A DNA stretch of 22,510 bases from a virus: positions 1-22,510 of the IMG/VR virus record IMGVR_UViG_3300020451_000667. One strand, written 5' to 3'. A model generated the notes under the pieces. That model saw only the letters and a program-made list of their open reading frames with translations, did no database searches and was not told the origin of the DNA. Below are positions 1 through 9,704 of this stretch, in pieces (the first letter of the stretch is position 1; every line of letters starts with the position of its first letter). The position numbers and the translations under genes were made by a program.

Positions 1-149
1 GACCCAGAATATCCTTCAAGACTGAATGCAGTATTTGAAGTTCCTACAACCTCAAAGTTACCTTCAAAATTAGCACCACCAAGCATGGCAAAATTAGCTG
101 CATAAGCAGCACCTGCCTCTGGATCAAAAGTAATTTTTTTAGTTGCCAT
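1..149 (-). CDS. Partial probable virion structural protein, N-terminus only
   Basis: The first 49 residues are visible, beginning MATKKITFDPEAGAAYAANF and running to the left edge; the rest lies outside the window. The start is well supported: a strong Shine-Dalgarno sequence (AAAGGAG on the minus strand, 157-163) lies 7 nt upstream of the ATG at 149-147. The gene overlaps the end of the 75-residue gene by 11 nt (ATGGCAACTAA), which implies translational coupling. No signal peptide or membrane segment is visible. The segment around residues 30-45 (NFEVVGTSNTAFSL) has the alternating pattern of a short beta-sandwich edge, and small cyanophage tail proteins have similar starts, but I cannot name a family. 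Its place at the end of a baseplate gene cluster suggests a tail or fibre component. That role is an inference. Confidence 0.8.
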   Translation of the reverse strand, partial: MATKKITFDPEAGAAYAANFAMLGGANFEGNFEVVGTSNTAFSLEGYSG

Positions 150-366
150 TTACTAACTCCTTTAATAGAGATTTGATCTCACTCATTTCACTTTTTAAAC
201 TTGCAAGATCACTTTCAACAGTTAAAGATTTTTCTTTTTCAAGTTTACGTTGCTTACGACGATTTATATATTGTTCATAAGCAGTTGTGTTAGTATTGAT
301 AATTTGATCAGTGTTTGGATCTCTGACCAAATCTGAGTTACCTTCAACTGGGATGTAGTTTGTCAT
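139..366 (-). CDS. Small conserved phage protein with C-terminal coiled coil
   Basis: This 75-residue protein has three visible parts. The N-terminal part (about residues 1-30) includes YIPVEGNSDLVRDPNT. A basic linker follows (about 35-46, NRRKQRKLEKEK). The C-terminal part is an amphipathic helix. Hydrophobic residues at V50, L54, L57, M61, I64, L68 and L71 follow an exact 4-3 heptad spacing, so a parallel oligomeric coiled coil is likely. There is no signal peptide or membrane segment. I recall similar short proteins with the IPVEG...LVRD start beside structural genes in T4-like cyanophages, where they are usually left as hypothetical. Its ATG overlaps the stop of the DUF4815 gene by one base (TAATG, 364-368), and no Shine-Dalgarno sequence is evident, so translation probably depends on termination-reinitiation. 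It may be a small connector or assembly factor for its larger neighbours. That role is inferred from context only. Confidence 0.85.
   Translation of the reverse strand: MTNYIPVEGNSDLVRDPNTDQIINTNTTAYEQYINRRKQRKLEKEKSLTVESDLASLKSEMSEIKSLLKELVNGN
157..163 (-). promoter_or_regulatory. Strong ribosome binding site for the leftmost gene
   Basis: The minus strand reads AAAGGAG, then 7 nt, then ATG at 149-147. The element lies inside the last codons of the 75-residue gene (its LLKEL segment), so ribosomes finishing that gene pass directly over it. It is the only clear Shine-Dalgarno match among the gene starts visible here, and it fixes the start of the leftmost gene. Confidence 0.8.
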
Positions 367-368
367 TA
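364..368 (-). promoter_or_regulatory. TAATG stop-start overlap between DUF4815 gene and 75-residue gene
   Basis: The minus strand reads TAATG: the TAA of the long gene (368-366) shares its last A with the ATG of the short gene (366-364). With no evident Shine-Dalgarno sequence just upstream, termination-reinitiation is the likely way the short gene is translated, tying its output to that of its large neighbour. Confidence 0.75.
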
Positions 369-3300
369 TGCTAGAGTAATAACTCTTAGATCAGAAACTC
401 TAGGAACGTATGTTTGATTTGTTGATGTCAATACAAACTTTATTCTATAATATTTAAATGGTGGTAAATCTTCCATATTAAATTCATACTCTTTGAATGT
501 TACATCTCTGCTAGTAAATCCACCAACATCAGTTTTAGGAATTAATCTATCAGGTCTACCATCACTCTTAGAAGCATCAATTACTTGGCCCAAATCATTC
601 AAATTAGTATAGCCTGGGAATGCTTCAAATATAGGATCAAAATTAGGAGTAACACTAATTGCATAATATGCTCTTATATCTGAAAATTCATTAATATGTG
701 CATCAAGCAATATTTTAATTGATGATGCTGAGTTTGCTAAACTATTTTCTCTAGAAACATATTGACATGCATTTGGATCGTCAAATAATGAATTAACTCT
801 AGAATCTTCTATGTAATTTGAGATTGGAGCATCAACTCTATTAGAAACTAAAATCGCACTCATCCTTTGTAGGTCTACAACAGGAGATATATTTGGATTA
901 CTTGTTTCTAATGTAAGTGTCATGTTAAATGATCTATCACCGTTTAATGCCTGAATTGCAGAATTGTTAGTTTCATTAATCCTAGATGCTATCATTCTAG
1001 GAGAATTCAAATAGTTTGTTTTATTTAAAGTTATAGTCTCAGTTCCTTTATCTAAGAAAGGTAGATCAGCACCTTGACCTAATCCATTACCTAAACTTGA
1101 TGCTGATACTGTTTTCAAAGTAGCAGATAAAGTTGTACCAGGCACAGTTACATTTCCAATATTAGGTGAAATAATTTGGAAAGGAATATTTTGTGTTGCG
1201 TAAGCATCATATCCACCAGATGATTTAGTATCATTGATGTATAATTTAGGATTGCTTGTTGCACTTGAGGCACTCTCTCTATCAGGAACACCAAACGCTA
1301 ATCCAGTTTCAGCAGAAGTTAAAGCAGAAGTATCTATTTTAACTGTGTAACTATCAAATGTAATTGGATTAGGATCTCTGTCAGTAATTTCATTTAATTT
1401 ATGTGTTCTATTAATTCTTCCTAGAGAAACACCACCCAATTCATACTTACGAACAGGAGTTCCTTTAATATAGCCTTTTGCATTATTTCCTCTAGTGATA
1501 CCTGTAATTGATCCACTAGAAGCACCAGTGTATTTGATTACCTCATCGCCAATTTGTAATAGGCCTGGATTAGTTGCTCCAACAGAAACATTTTCATATG
1601 TTGCAAAGTCATTAGTACTAACAACAGATATTGTTGAAGTGGAAGTTGCACCATATGGTAATGATAATTTAGTTGGAATAACATCAGGCTCAACACCAGA
1701 GATTGTTACTCTATTAGTCTCATGATGCATACCATGATTTCTATGATCTACAGTAAAGTGTCTTCCATCGCTTACTTCTGTAATTTTTATTGCTCTAGTA
1801 ATTCTAGCATTAGTATTTGAGGAACCAACTGTTGTATTTAATGATGTTGTTACACCACTGAAATCTCCAGTTAGTGGATTAGAATAAGTCAATATTCCAT
1901 TAAGAGCAAAATCTCCTTGAACATTGTCTAAAATTAACTCATTAGTATTACCTATTGAAACAATAGACATTCTTGCATTTCTACCAGGTAAAACGTCTCC
2001 ATTTGATGCGGTTATTGTTCCTATTCCAAGAACATCACCTCGTTGGAATCCTGTTCCAGAATTTACAATTCTAGCAGATGAAATTCCACCATCAGTGACC
2101 AAAATATCAGCAGTTAAGAAATCTCCACCAGCAGTTATGTTAGTCATTGCAATTCCAGTATAAAGTTGAGATCCAGATGTTGGTGTAAATCCTAAACCTG
2201 CATTAACAATAGCCATGCTACCTGTTCCTATACCAGCACTTCCAATAAAATCACCAAATGCATTTGATGCAGCTGCATAAGTGGTGTCTCCATCATTAAA
2301 TGATAATTGATTGACTGTGGTTCCAGACTTTATAACAGTATCTGCTAACGAAGTTCCAATACCAACTCTAATTTTCTTTGAATTTAAATTAATTGAATTT
2401 GGTTGTAATCTTGCAATTTGCTTATTACCTATAGACAAAATAGGATTGTATATTTCTAGTGTTCCACTAGTTTCAAATACAGCTTTATTAATAACAAATT
2501 TCAAATCTTCCCACTGACTTGGTTCCCATGTAGATGCGTTCTGTGATTTAAATAATGATCCCAAGTATGGTTGTTGAGATATAAATTCATCAGTTAATAA
2601 ATCAGACTCTCCAACTCTTGAAATAAAGACTTTATATTTTGTTGACCATGATGCTAAACATATCGCATATTCAGTGTTGTCACCTTCAAGATATACTGGT
2701 GCTTCAAAATTAAATCTAGTTGCGACAGTTCCATTAGTAGAAGTATTAATTTGATCTGGAGTTAAAATTATTTCAGAGAATGGTAAAACTTTTTGTGTTG
2801 GAGTTCCACCTTCCATAGTTCGGATCTGTATTGTTACAGGAATATCCATATCATCTTTAGTCTGGAAGTAAACATCACAACTAGTAATGAATAGACCACC
2901 TTCTTCAGTAACTTGGAAAGACTGTGCTAATGGATCATACCAAACATCTTGACTACTTGTAGAAGTATCAGTTGAAATTGCCTCTGTTTTCATGACAGTT
3001 GATCCTGTCAATGTTTTAACAGCTCTCTCTTCTTTTGTTGGTTTTGTTTGAATAATAGCATTTCGAGTGGAAACAATATTTTCTTGAACTGTTTCTAAAG
3101 TTCCAGAAGCAGTATATGTATCTTCACCATAAGTATCTGTATTTTCTTTATCAAGAGTTTCATTATCAATTACTGTAAATGTTTTTGTTCCTGTTTCAAA
3201 TTTTGGATGATTACCACTATTTGGATTTGGAATATAAAAACTACCAATTAAATTAGCACCAAGATCAGAAATTAATCGTTTTGCACTAATAGTTGCAGTA

Positions 3301-6300
3301 GCACCACTAGTTTCACCTCTAAGTTCCATTCCAGTAGTTGTATATCCATAAAAATCTCCTTGAGGTTGATCTGCTAATGCTTTTGTATCAAGGTTTATTA
3401 TAGTTGATGTTGCAGAATATGTTGTTGGCATATTTGTAGAACCATCATTAGTAGATGCAAGTTGAACTGTGCCTGGTGTTCCTAAGAATGTTTCAAGACC
3501 TGTTGCACCAACTTGAGAAACGTATGGATTTTTTGCAAAAACTTCTGTTGGAGCATTATATGGGCCTGATCTGTGATTTGCTTGTGCTACTCTAAATCTA
3601 ATCGCAGGAATATCTGTTCCCTCTGCTGGTATACCAGATCCTGGCATTGTTCCAACAACAGTTTCCCCAACTTGGAAAGTTCCATTTGTCATGGTAATTT
3701 CAGTTAGTTTTGGAGTGCAATATTTTGTTACCGCAATATTATCAAAGAATCCGTATAACTGTGTAAGTGGTTTACATTTTGTAACTCTAAATTCTACGTT
3801 TCTAGAACGCATGTTAGTAATAACATCGCGACTTACAATTCTATCTCCAAGAGATTCGTTATCAAATTGTTCTGTAACAATCTTTCTAGTTCCATTTCTA
3901 CTTTGATTATCAACACTGAAGGTATCACGAATTGTATCTTCAAAAGTGGTTGTTGTGTTTGTATCATGGAAGACTGAATGGTTAACACTTCTACCACCAT
4001 TAATCCAACCTGCCTTAATGATTTCTTCTACAGTAGTTGTACTTGTTTCTGTATACTGGTCTTTTCGATCCACTTGCTCTGTTCCAACCCAGTCAGTTTC
4101 CCAAGAATTCCACTGTATTGGTGCTAATCCAGTCTGCATGTCAACTCCAAACTCCTGCATAGCTTGTGCCATAACACCAGCAAAGTTACCCTCTTGTTGA
4201 ATAATCTTTGCATCAAGTCTAGCAGTGTCTGTCCATGTATCTGTTGACGGATTTAATTTAATAGTTGATAACCAGAAACTGACTAAGAATGGTGTCACAC
4301 TCTCTGTTCTAGTAGCAAATTGTTGACTTAACCATTCAACCTCAGTATAATTTAGTGTAACAACATCACTCTGTTTTAATATATTCGTTCCTTCAGCAGC
4401 AAGAAAAGCACGATCAGCTGTAACATCCACACCCTCAACTGGGCCAGGCATAAGATCAATAGAAGTGCAATAGTGTTGTGGTCTTAATTCATTCTTCTTA
4501 GTATCTAAACTACACTTAACTTTTAAACCATTAGTCTCTTGTGGTTGAAGAGATGTGAAATTATCAACAAAGAAACCAGATTTAAATTTGTTCAATCCAT
4601 CAGCATCAGGAATGAATAAACTTGATGTTTTTGTCTCAAGCATAGACAAGGATGTATAATATTCAAGGTTTTTAATTCTATCCTCAAGTTCTTTAATATC
4701 ACTCATTCTATATCTCTTATATTTTAAGAAATCAATACTTGCTTGTCTTGGTTGGAATAAGAATGGTGGTAATTTAACACTTGCAACTTCTATTGCATCA
4801 TCCACACCAGTTGGTCTCTCCATTTTTTCGGATGGATCGCCATATTTAACTTGGAATCTTCCAGTCTTATCTAAGAAAATTCTATCTACTCTGCCAACAA
4901 AATGTGAAAAAGTAAGATTAATTGATTCATCAGATGCTAATATATTTTTAGCAGAACTTCCAGAACTAGTAAATGTTCTTCCAAAAAATTCAAGTGGCGA
5001 TCTAACACCCTCTGCGACTGTATAAGTATCTACTTTTGGTCTTATATCAAGAGTATCAGTTACATATTCACCATTAATCATTGGAATATCTTTACTATAA
5101 TCCCAACTATTATATGAATTTCTAGTTGTTATATCTCCATCATCAGTTGAATCATAATAACCATTTGTAAAATATATTTTTAGTTGTTTCTTAGGTGCTT
5201 TTGCATTAGATTTTCTAGTAATAAAACCATAATCATAGAAAGTGCTTCTCTGACCATTAGTAAATGTATAATTTGCAGATATATTTTTACTAGTATTATC
5301 TAAAGTTGTAATTAAACCTTGAACTGTTGATTCTTCAAATTGTATAATTTCTCCTTCTTCAAATGCAGTTTCATTTTTAACAATATATGTAATCTGCGAA
5401 TCAGTTACAATTTCAGAAACAGCCGCGACAGCACCACTGTTTTGACCCATTACTTTTTCACCAACAATCAAATCTGTTGTTTTTCCAGATGGCCCATTTA
5501 AAGATGTTAATGTCATCTTAGGTGCGGTTGCTTCTGATGTATCAGTTGATTCATAGATACCATGAATTCTAATAATATCTGCTTCGTTTAATATTATCTT
5601 TTCATCTTCAACTCTAGTTCCTATTGGGAAATTACCAAATGTTAAACCATTATTTAAAGTTGTTCCACCAATACCAGATCCAGTCTCTTTTGATTTATCT
5701 ACTACAATAGAGTTTACACGATTTAATTTTTTTAGTTTTGATGTTGGTTTTGATTTTTGAAGAGTTGCAATCAATGTTGCTCCACCTACTGCTGCTCCTA
5801 AACCAACTATTTGTAAAACTGTATTGCCTGAAGAGAATCTAAACATGTCATCATTCAATGCCACAGTTGTTCCATCAGGTCTCATGACAACATATCTTTC
5901 TTCGTCAAAGGGTAAAAATGTTTCATTTGTACCAGCAGCTAAAGCAGATGAGAATTGACCCAATCCAGTATTAGAATTAAGAGCAATATCAACAGTAAAT
6001 TGTTTTCTAATTGTTATGGTTGAACTAGAGAGATCAACATCTGATATAAAGGCTTTTGGCAACAATGAATATAATCTATTATCAACAGATCTTTCTAATG
6101 GTGATGACTGAAGTTTTAAACTAGAAACCTGTGTTCTGGTTGCTGGAACTTCATTACTAACAACACCAGTTACTGCTTGAACACCTTGAATAGTTACATC
6201 ATTAGTTCCAACTGCAGTAATTCTTGCAAATGTTGGAACGCTATTATCTAATCCACCAAATGATAAAATATTATTTACTTTCAACCCACCAGGAAATAGT

Positions 6301-8096
6301 GAACTTTCACTAGTAATTGTGCATATTCCTGAATGACTTGATGATATACCTGCATTTCCAAAATCAATAATAGGTCTTTGTATTACATCTCCATTAAATG
6401 ATTTTGCAAAACCAACATTACCCAAATCAGGGCCGCCATAAATTGATTTTACATCTTGCATTCCATGAGATGTTACTGCAACAGCAACACGATTATTATC
6501 AATACCATTTACGATAAATGGTTCATTTTGAACAAACTTACCAGTTACATCATATACATTTAAAGATGTGCTATTACTAACAGCATTAACTAAGAATCCT
6601 GAAGCACCACTATACTTTCCTTTAATTTGAGTTGGTATTGTGAAGGTATCTGGTTGAGATAAAGTTATCTTGGAGAATAATTGAATATCGTAAAGTGATG
6701 CATCCCATTCATTTAATGCAGAGTTGGATGTTGAATATGAACCAGACTCTAATGCAAAATCATAAACTCTTGCAACACCAATCTCACCACCACCAGCAGT
6801 AGTTAAAGCACTACCTATTCTTTGATCTCTTAAACTCACAACGTAAGTATTTCCAATTCCAATCTGTGGCACACCTTGAACATTATTAAGCCTTACTGCG
6901 TTTCCTGTTTTATATGCAACACCTTGATTTTCTAATGTTTTTGAAGTTCTTGTTTTTGGGCAATCTATAAAAGTAGAACTTATAGTTTCTACTTCATATC
7001 CCTTGATAAACGCTTTACCAGGTGATACTTGATATACTGCAAGATCATCATTTGCTAATGTTCCACCTTGAGTGAATTGACCAGTTTGATATACTCCATT
7101 ATTACCTACATTATCATTTAAGGAATCTTTCAGAGCAATACCAAAACTTTTAACCATATAATCACCAGATTCAGCATATGTTCTACGAGCTAATTCATCT
7201 CTAATAAGACCGTAATTTGTATTTTTAATTTGAGATCTTAAAATACCATTATCAATAACTGCTAATTCGACAAAATTAGAATCATTAAAATCATCTAATG
7301 GTTTAGCAAATAAACTTACAGATATTCTTAAACGATCAGCACCAGGTGCAGCGTAATTATTAAAACCTTTTGAATTGTCTGCTAATGTTTCATCTTCATC
7401 AGCATTTATTATATCTTCATCTATTCTTAATCCGATTCTAGCACTAGGAGTATTTGTGTATTGTGATAAAACAATTGTTTCATCTTGAACCTGAACAAAG
7501 TTACCTCTTATAAAATATACACCATTTGATATTGAAAAAGATGCAGCAGTTGATGTTGCATTATTTTGAATACATGAAGCAAACGATTCACCTGTTGGTA
7601 TAAAAGCGTTATTTTCAGGGCCTGAAACAATATCACTATCTGCCAATAACAGTTCACCATCAGCAAAAACTTTAATACTACTATCTTCGACTCCAGAAGA
7701 CATATATGAAATATAAAGTGTTAAATTACCATTCTCACTGTTCTCAGACTTGAGAATCTGTTTAATTATAGCTGTTACACCTGTTGTTGCACCAATTATC
7801 TTCCTATCAATTAACTGATCAATATAAAATTCTACAGGAACTCCTAAATGACTATTATTTAACTCTACAGCAAAATACTCAGGAGAATATGCAGTATTAC
7901 CTGGTATTACTTTTGCACCTTCTTTAAAGAAGTGTTGGCCAAATTTTTCAATTTGATTCTGTAATATAGACTGGAGACCTGTTAATTCTCTTGCTTGTAC
8001 AGGATAACCAGGCTTGAAAAGAATCTTTTGATAATTATCATTCGCATCGAAATCATCAAAATATGGTGAAACGTTAAGGTTGGTTTGTTGAGCCAT
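366..8096 (-). CDS. Giant DUF4815-type virion structural protein
   Basis: This 2576-residue protein starts at the ATG at 8096-8094, 6 nt after the gp8 stop. The N-terminal region (roughly residues 10-570) has the features I associate with DUF4815, including SPYFDDFD, KILFKPGYPVQARELTGLQS and an Ile/Gln/Phe-rich helix. A helix near residue 1135 (RMSDIKELEDRIKNLEYYT, about 4640-4715) looks like a short coiled coil. A recognisable domain begins at YDPLAQSFQV near residue 1719 and runs to about 1880, with PVTIQIR, EYAICLAS and QPYLGSLFKSQNAS on the way. Near residues 2174-2201 is GLLQIGDEVIKYTG, shared with the giant upstream protein. The last 150 residues (YIEDSRVNSLFDDPNACQYV through EAFPGYTNLND to YVPRVSDLRVITLA) form a compact C-terminal domain. 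No signal peptide or transmembrane segment is seen. By position, after gp8 and where T4 has genes 9 to 11, it is probably a baseplate-periphery or fibre-attachment protein. The structural role is well supported; the exact role is not. No strong Shine-Dalgarno sequence precedes the start. Confidence 0.93.
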   Translation of the reverse strand: MAQQTNLNVSPYFDDFDANDNYQKILFKPGYPVQARELTGLQSILQNQIEKFGQHFFKEGAKVIPGNTAYSPEYFAVELNNSHLGVPVEFYIDQLIDRKIIGATTGVTAIIKQILKSENSENGNLTLYISYMSSGVEDSSIKVFADGELLLADSDIVSGPENNAFIPTGESFASCIQNNATSTAASFSISNGVYFIRGNFVQVQDETIVLSQYTNTPSARIGLRIDEDIINADEDETLADNSKGFNNYAAPGADRLRISVSLFAKPLDDFNDSNFVELAVIDNGILRSQIKNTNYGLIRDELARRTYAESGDYMVKSFGIALKDSLNDNVGNNGVYQTGQFTQGGTLANDDLAVYQVSPGKAFIKGYEVETISSTFIDCPKTRTSKTLENQGVAYKTGNAVRLNNVQGVPQIGIGNTYVVSLRDQRIGSALTTAGGGEIGVARVYDFALESGSYSTSNSALNEWDASLYDIQLFSKITLSQPDTFTIPTQIKGKYSGASGFLVNAVSNSTSLNVYDVTGKFVQNEPFIVNGIDNNRVAVAVTSHGMQDVKSIYGGPDLGNVGFAKSFNGDVIQRPIIDFGNAGISSSHSGICTITSESSLFPGGLKVNNILSFGGLDNSVPTFARITAVGTNDVTIQGVQAVTGVVSNEVPATRTQVSSLKLQSSPLERSVDNRLYSLLPKAFISDVDLSSSTITIRKQFTVDIALNSNTGLGQFSSALAAGTNETFLPFDEERYVVMRPDGTTVALNDDMFRFSSGNTVLQIVGLGAAVGGATLIATLQKSKPTSKLKKLNRVNSIVVDKSKETGSGIGGTTLNNGLTFGNFPIGTRVEDEKIILNEADIIRIHGIYESTDTSEATAPKMTLTSLNGPSGKTTDLIVGEKVMGQNSGAVAAVSEIVTDSQITYIVKNETAFEEGEIIQFEESTVQGLITTLDNTSKNISANYTFTNGQRSTFYDYGFITRKSNAKAPKKQLKIYFTNGYYDSTDDGDITTRNSYNSWDYSKDIPMINGEYVTDTLDIRPKVDTYTVAEGVRSPLEFFGRTFTSSGSSAKNILASDESINLTFSHFVGRVDRIFLDKTGRFQVKYGDPSEKMERPTGVDDAIEVASVKLPPFLFQPRQASIDFLKYKRYRMSDIKELEDRIKNLEYYTSLSMLETKTSSLFIPDADGLNKFKSGFFVDNFTSLQPQETNGLKVKCSLDTKKNELRPQHYCTSIDLMPGPVEGVDVTADRAFLAAEGTNILKQSDVVTLNYTEVEWLSQQFATRTESVTPFLVSFWLSTIKLNPSTDTWTDTARLDAKIIQQEGNFAGVMAQAMQEFGVDMQTGLAPIQWNSWETDWVGTEQVDRKDQYTETSTTTVEEIIKAGWINGGRSVNHSVFHDTNTTTTFEDTIRDTFSVDNQSRNGTRKIVTEQFDNESLGDRIVSRDVITNMRSRNVEFRVTKCKPLTQLYGFFDNIAVTKYCTPKLTEITMTNGTFQVGETVVGTMPGSGIPAEGTDIPAIRFRVAQANHRSGPYNAPTEVFAKNPYVSQVGATGLETFLGTPGTVQLASTNDGSTNMPTTYSATSTIINLDTKALADQPQGDFYGYTTTGMELRGETSGATATISAKRLISDLGANLIGSFYIPNPNSGNHPKFETGTKTFTVIDNETLDKENTDTYGEDTYTASGTLETVQENIVSTRNAIIQTKPTKEERAVKTLTGSTVMKTEAISTDTSTSSQDVWYDPLAQSFQVTEEGGLFITSCDVYFQTKDDMDIPVTIQIRTMEGGTPTQKVLPFSEIILTPDQINTSTNGTVATRFNFEAPVYLEGDNTEYAICLASWSTKYKVFISRVGESDLLTDEFISQQPYLGSLFKSQNASTWEPSQWEDLKFVINKAVFETSGTLEIYNPILSIGNKQIARLQPNSINLNSKKIRVGIGTSLADTVIKSGTTVNQLSFNDGDTTYAAASNAFGDFIGSAGIGTGSMAIVNAGLGFTPTSGSQLYTGIAMTNITAGGDFLTADILVTDGGISSARIVNSGTGFQRGDVLGIGTITASNGDVLPGRNARMSIVSIGNTNELILDNVQGDFALNGILTYSNPLTGDFSGVTTSLNTTVGSSNTNARITRAIKITEVSDGRHFTVDHRNHGMHHETNRVTISGVEPDVIPTKLSLPYGATSTSTISVVSTNDFATYENVSVGATNPGLLQIGDEVIKYTGASSGSITGITRGNNAKGYIKGTPVRKYELGGVSLGRINRTHKLNEITDRDPNPITFDSYTVKIDTSALTSAETGLAFGVPDRESASSATSNPKLYINDTKSSGGYDAYATQNIPFQIISPNIGNVTVPGTTLSATLKTVSASSLGNGLGQGADLPFLDKGTETITLNKTNYLNSPRMIASRINETNNSAIQALNGDRSFNMTLTLETSNPNISPVVDLQRMSAILVSNRVDAPISNYIEDSRVNSLFDDPNACQYVSRENSLANSASSIKILLDAHINEFSDIRAYYAISVTPNFDPIFEAFPGYTNLNDLGQVIDASKSDGRPDRLIPKTDVGGFTSRDVTFKEYEFNMEDLPPFKYYRIKFVLTSTNQTYVPRVSDLRVITLA

Positions 8097-8102
8097 AGTT
8101 AA

Positions 8103-9683
8103 TTAGAACTGTAATATTATTTTGATGTCTTCTTTTTGGTTGGAAGATCTTGTGATAGATGGTCTGTGATCAACATAAATCATATTTCCAGAATATTTGT
8201 CAACTTCTGGATTAGAAACTCCCTTAGTAAATGATTGACCAAGGTAATAGGTTCTATTATTTAGAGTAGTAGAAAGGCCTGAAAATACAGTGCTAATCGA
8301 TAAATTAGAACTACCACCAATAATAGTCACACTTCCACCTGAAGATGGTTCAGATGTAAATCTAGTGGTATTATAACTTGGAACATTTAAATCTAAGTGA
8401 GATGGTGTTAGTGCTGTGCTAATACCACTTGATCCTGCAGTAGCAAAACCTGCGATTGTTCTATCTTGCCAATATTTCAAAACACCAGTTGTCTGGTCGT
8501 AAGAAATAACTCTTCCAACAGCTGTTGATCCAGTGGCAACAGTTTGTCTTACATAATCATCTGCAGTAAATGTTACAGAACTGTATCCAGTTCCTGCCAA
8601 TCTTAGTGCATATGCAGCACTAGCTTTATCTAATGTAAGTATTTCATTAGAATTGAATGCTTTAGGGTTCTCTAAAATACCTATTCTAGCAACTTGGTTT
8701 CCAGTTATGAAATCTGGGTTTTCAGCATCATTCTCAATTCTTGCATACAATAAAGCATTAGTTGCACCCAATTCTCTATAGATATCAGAACCATGACCAC
8801 CAGGTGGAGGAATAATTACATCAAGAGTTGGTTGTGAAGTTGGTGTTGGAACAGATCCAGCAGATAAATCAACATTACCATAAGTGTATCCAAATCCTTC
8901 GTTTGATACAGTAACACTTTCTATTTGAGCATCATTATTAACAACAACAGTGCATTCTGCATTGAATCCATCACCTTTAATTGGAACTCTAGTATAAGTT
9001 TGGTTAGCAGTTCCTATACCAGTTCCTCTATTTTTAACAACAACAATTTTTATTCCACCATCTGTAGCGTTATTCTTAACAGCAGCGTCTGAAGCATCGT
9101 TTCCCCAATCTGCTGGAACTGGCATGAAGTCAGTAGAATCAAATTTGATTAAATCCGCAGGTTTAATACTATACAAATACTTCCATATATAACCGTCTCC
9201 AGAAGTACCAGGTGTTCTTGGTTCTAAATCTGTAAAGGTTGGTTCATCAAGTGATGGTTTTCCATCAGGTGTTTCTGGTGTTGTTCCGTTCTGTAAACAA
9301 ATATAAACTCTAAAATCACTGTTAACAACAAAGAAGTTTGCAGTATACAAAGATGTTCCACCAGAGTTTGGAGGTGCATTAGAAATACTGTAATCGTGTC
9401 TATAGTAATCATATGTTGTTCCAGAGTTCCAGTTCAATTTTGGAACAATTTGTTTTACATCAGTGGATGTCACCCTTTTCACAGCAAGCATGGTATCGTG
9501 ATAATCATTCATATTATCAAAATTATCAACTGGTGCTGGAGGATTTGAATCCCAATCACTTTGATACGCGGTTGGGTTGGGTAAACCAACAAATGCATAA
9601 TAAGAGTTAGTCGAAGTGGATACACCAGCAACGAAATTCTTTGCGTTTAATATTCTTATTTGATCAGTTATGATAGCCGCCAT
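8103..9683 (-). CDS. 8: Baseplate wedge protein gp8 (T4-like), enlarged
   Basis: This 526-residue protein is a homologue of T4 gp8, a structural subunit of the baseplate wedge. The recognised order of motifs is as follows. Near residues 67-95 are MLAVKRVTSTDVKQIVPKLN and a WNSGT/YDYY segment. Near residue 164 is DGYIWKYLYSIKP followed by FMPVPADWG. Near 330 is IGILENPKAF. At the C-terminus are SGNMIYVDHRP and EDIKIILQF. From memory, T4 gp8 has DGYVWEYLFEI at the equivalent place and ends SGEMIYMENRP...EINILFTF. T4 gp8 is 334 residues, so about 190 extra residues are present. They fall mainly between PADWG and GILENP (with a GFGYTYG repeat near 8880-8930) and between NPKAF and SGNMIY. The ATG at 9683-9681 is preceded by a 28-bp AT-rich gap with a late-promoter match but no clear Shine-Dalgarno sequence. 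The preceding gene being gp7-like supports the call. Confidence 0.92.
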   Translation of the reverse strand: MAAIITDQIRILNAKNFVAGVSTSTNSYYAFVGLPNPTAYQSDWDSNPPAPVDNFDNMNDYHDTMLAVKRVTSTDVKQIVPKLNWNSGTTYDYYRHDYSISNAPPNSGGTSLYTANFFVVNSDFRVYICLQNGTTPETPDGKPSLDEPTFTDLEPRTPGTSGDGYIWKYLYSIKPADLIKFDSTDFMPVPADWGNDASDAAVKNNATDGGIKIVVVKNRGTGIGTANQTYTRVPIKGDGFNAECTVVVNNDAQIESVTVSNEGFGYTYGNVDLSAGSVPTPTSQPTLDVIIPPPGGHGSDIYRELGATNALLYARIENDAENPDFITGNQVARIGILENPKAFNSNEILTLDKASAAYALRLAGTGYSSVTFTADDYVRQTVATGSTAVGRVISYDQTTGVLKYWQDRTIAGFATAGSSGISTALTPSHLDLNVPSYNTTRFTSEPSSGGSVTIIGGSSNLSISTVFSGLSTTLNNRTYYLGQSFTKGVSNPEVDKYSGNMIYVDHRPSITRSSNQKEDIKIILQF

Positions 9684-9704
9684 GAACTTTGGTTACACTT
9701 TTTT

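Noticed and set aside
1495-4200. Several plus-strand ORFs of 68-84 codons (1495, 1924, 2311, 3691, 3946)
   Set aside because: All are antisense to the DUF4815 gene, rich in Val/Ile/Pro as expected from the complement of Asn/Gly/Thr codons, and have no supporting start signals.
9224-9412. Minus-strand ORF of 62 codons inside gp8
   Set aside because: It is out of frame with gp8, of biased composition, and gp8 is strongly supported by its conserved motifs.
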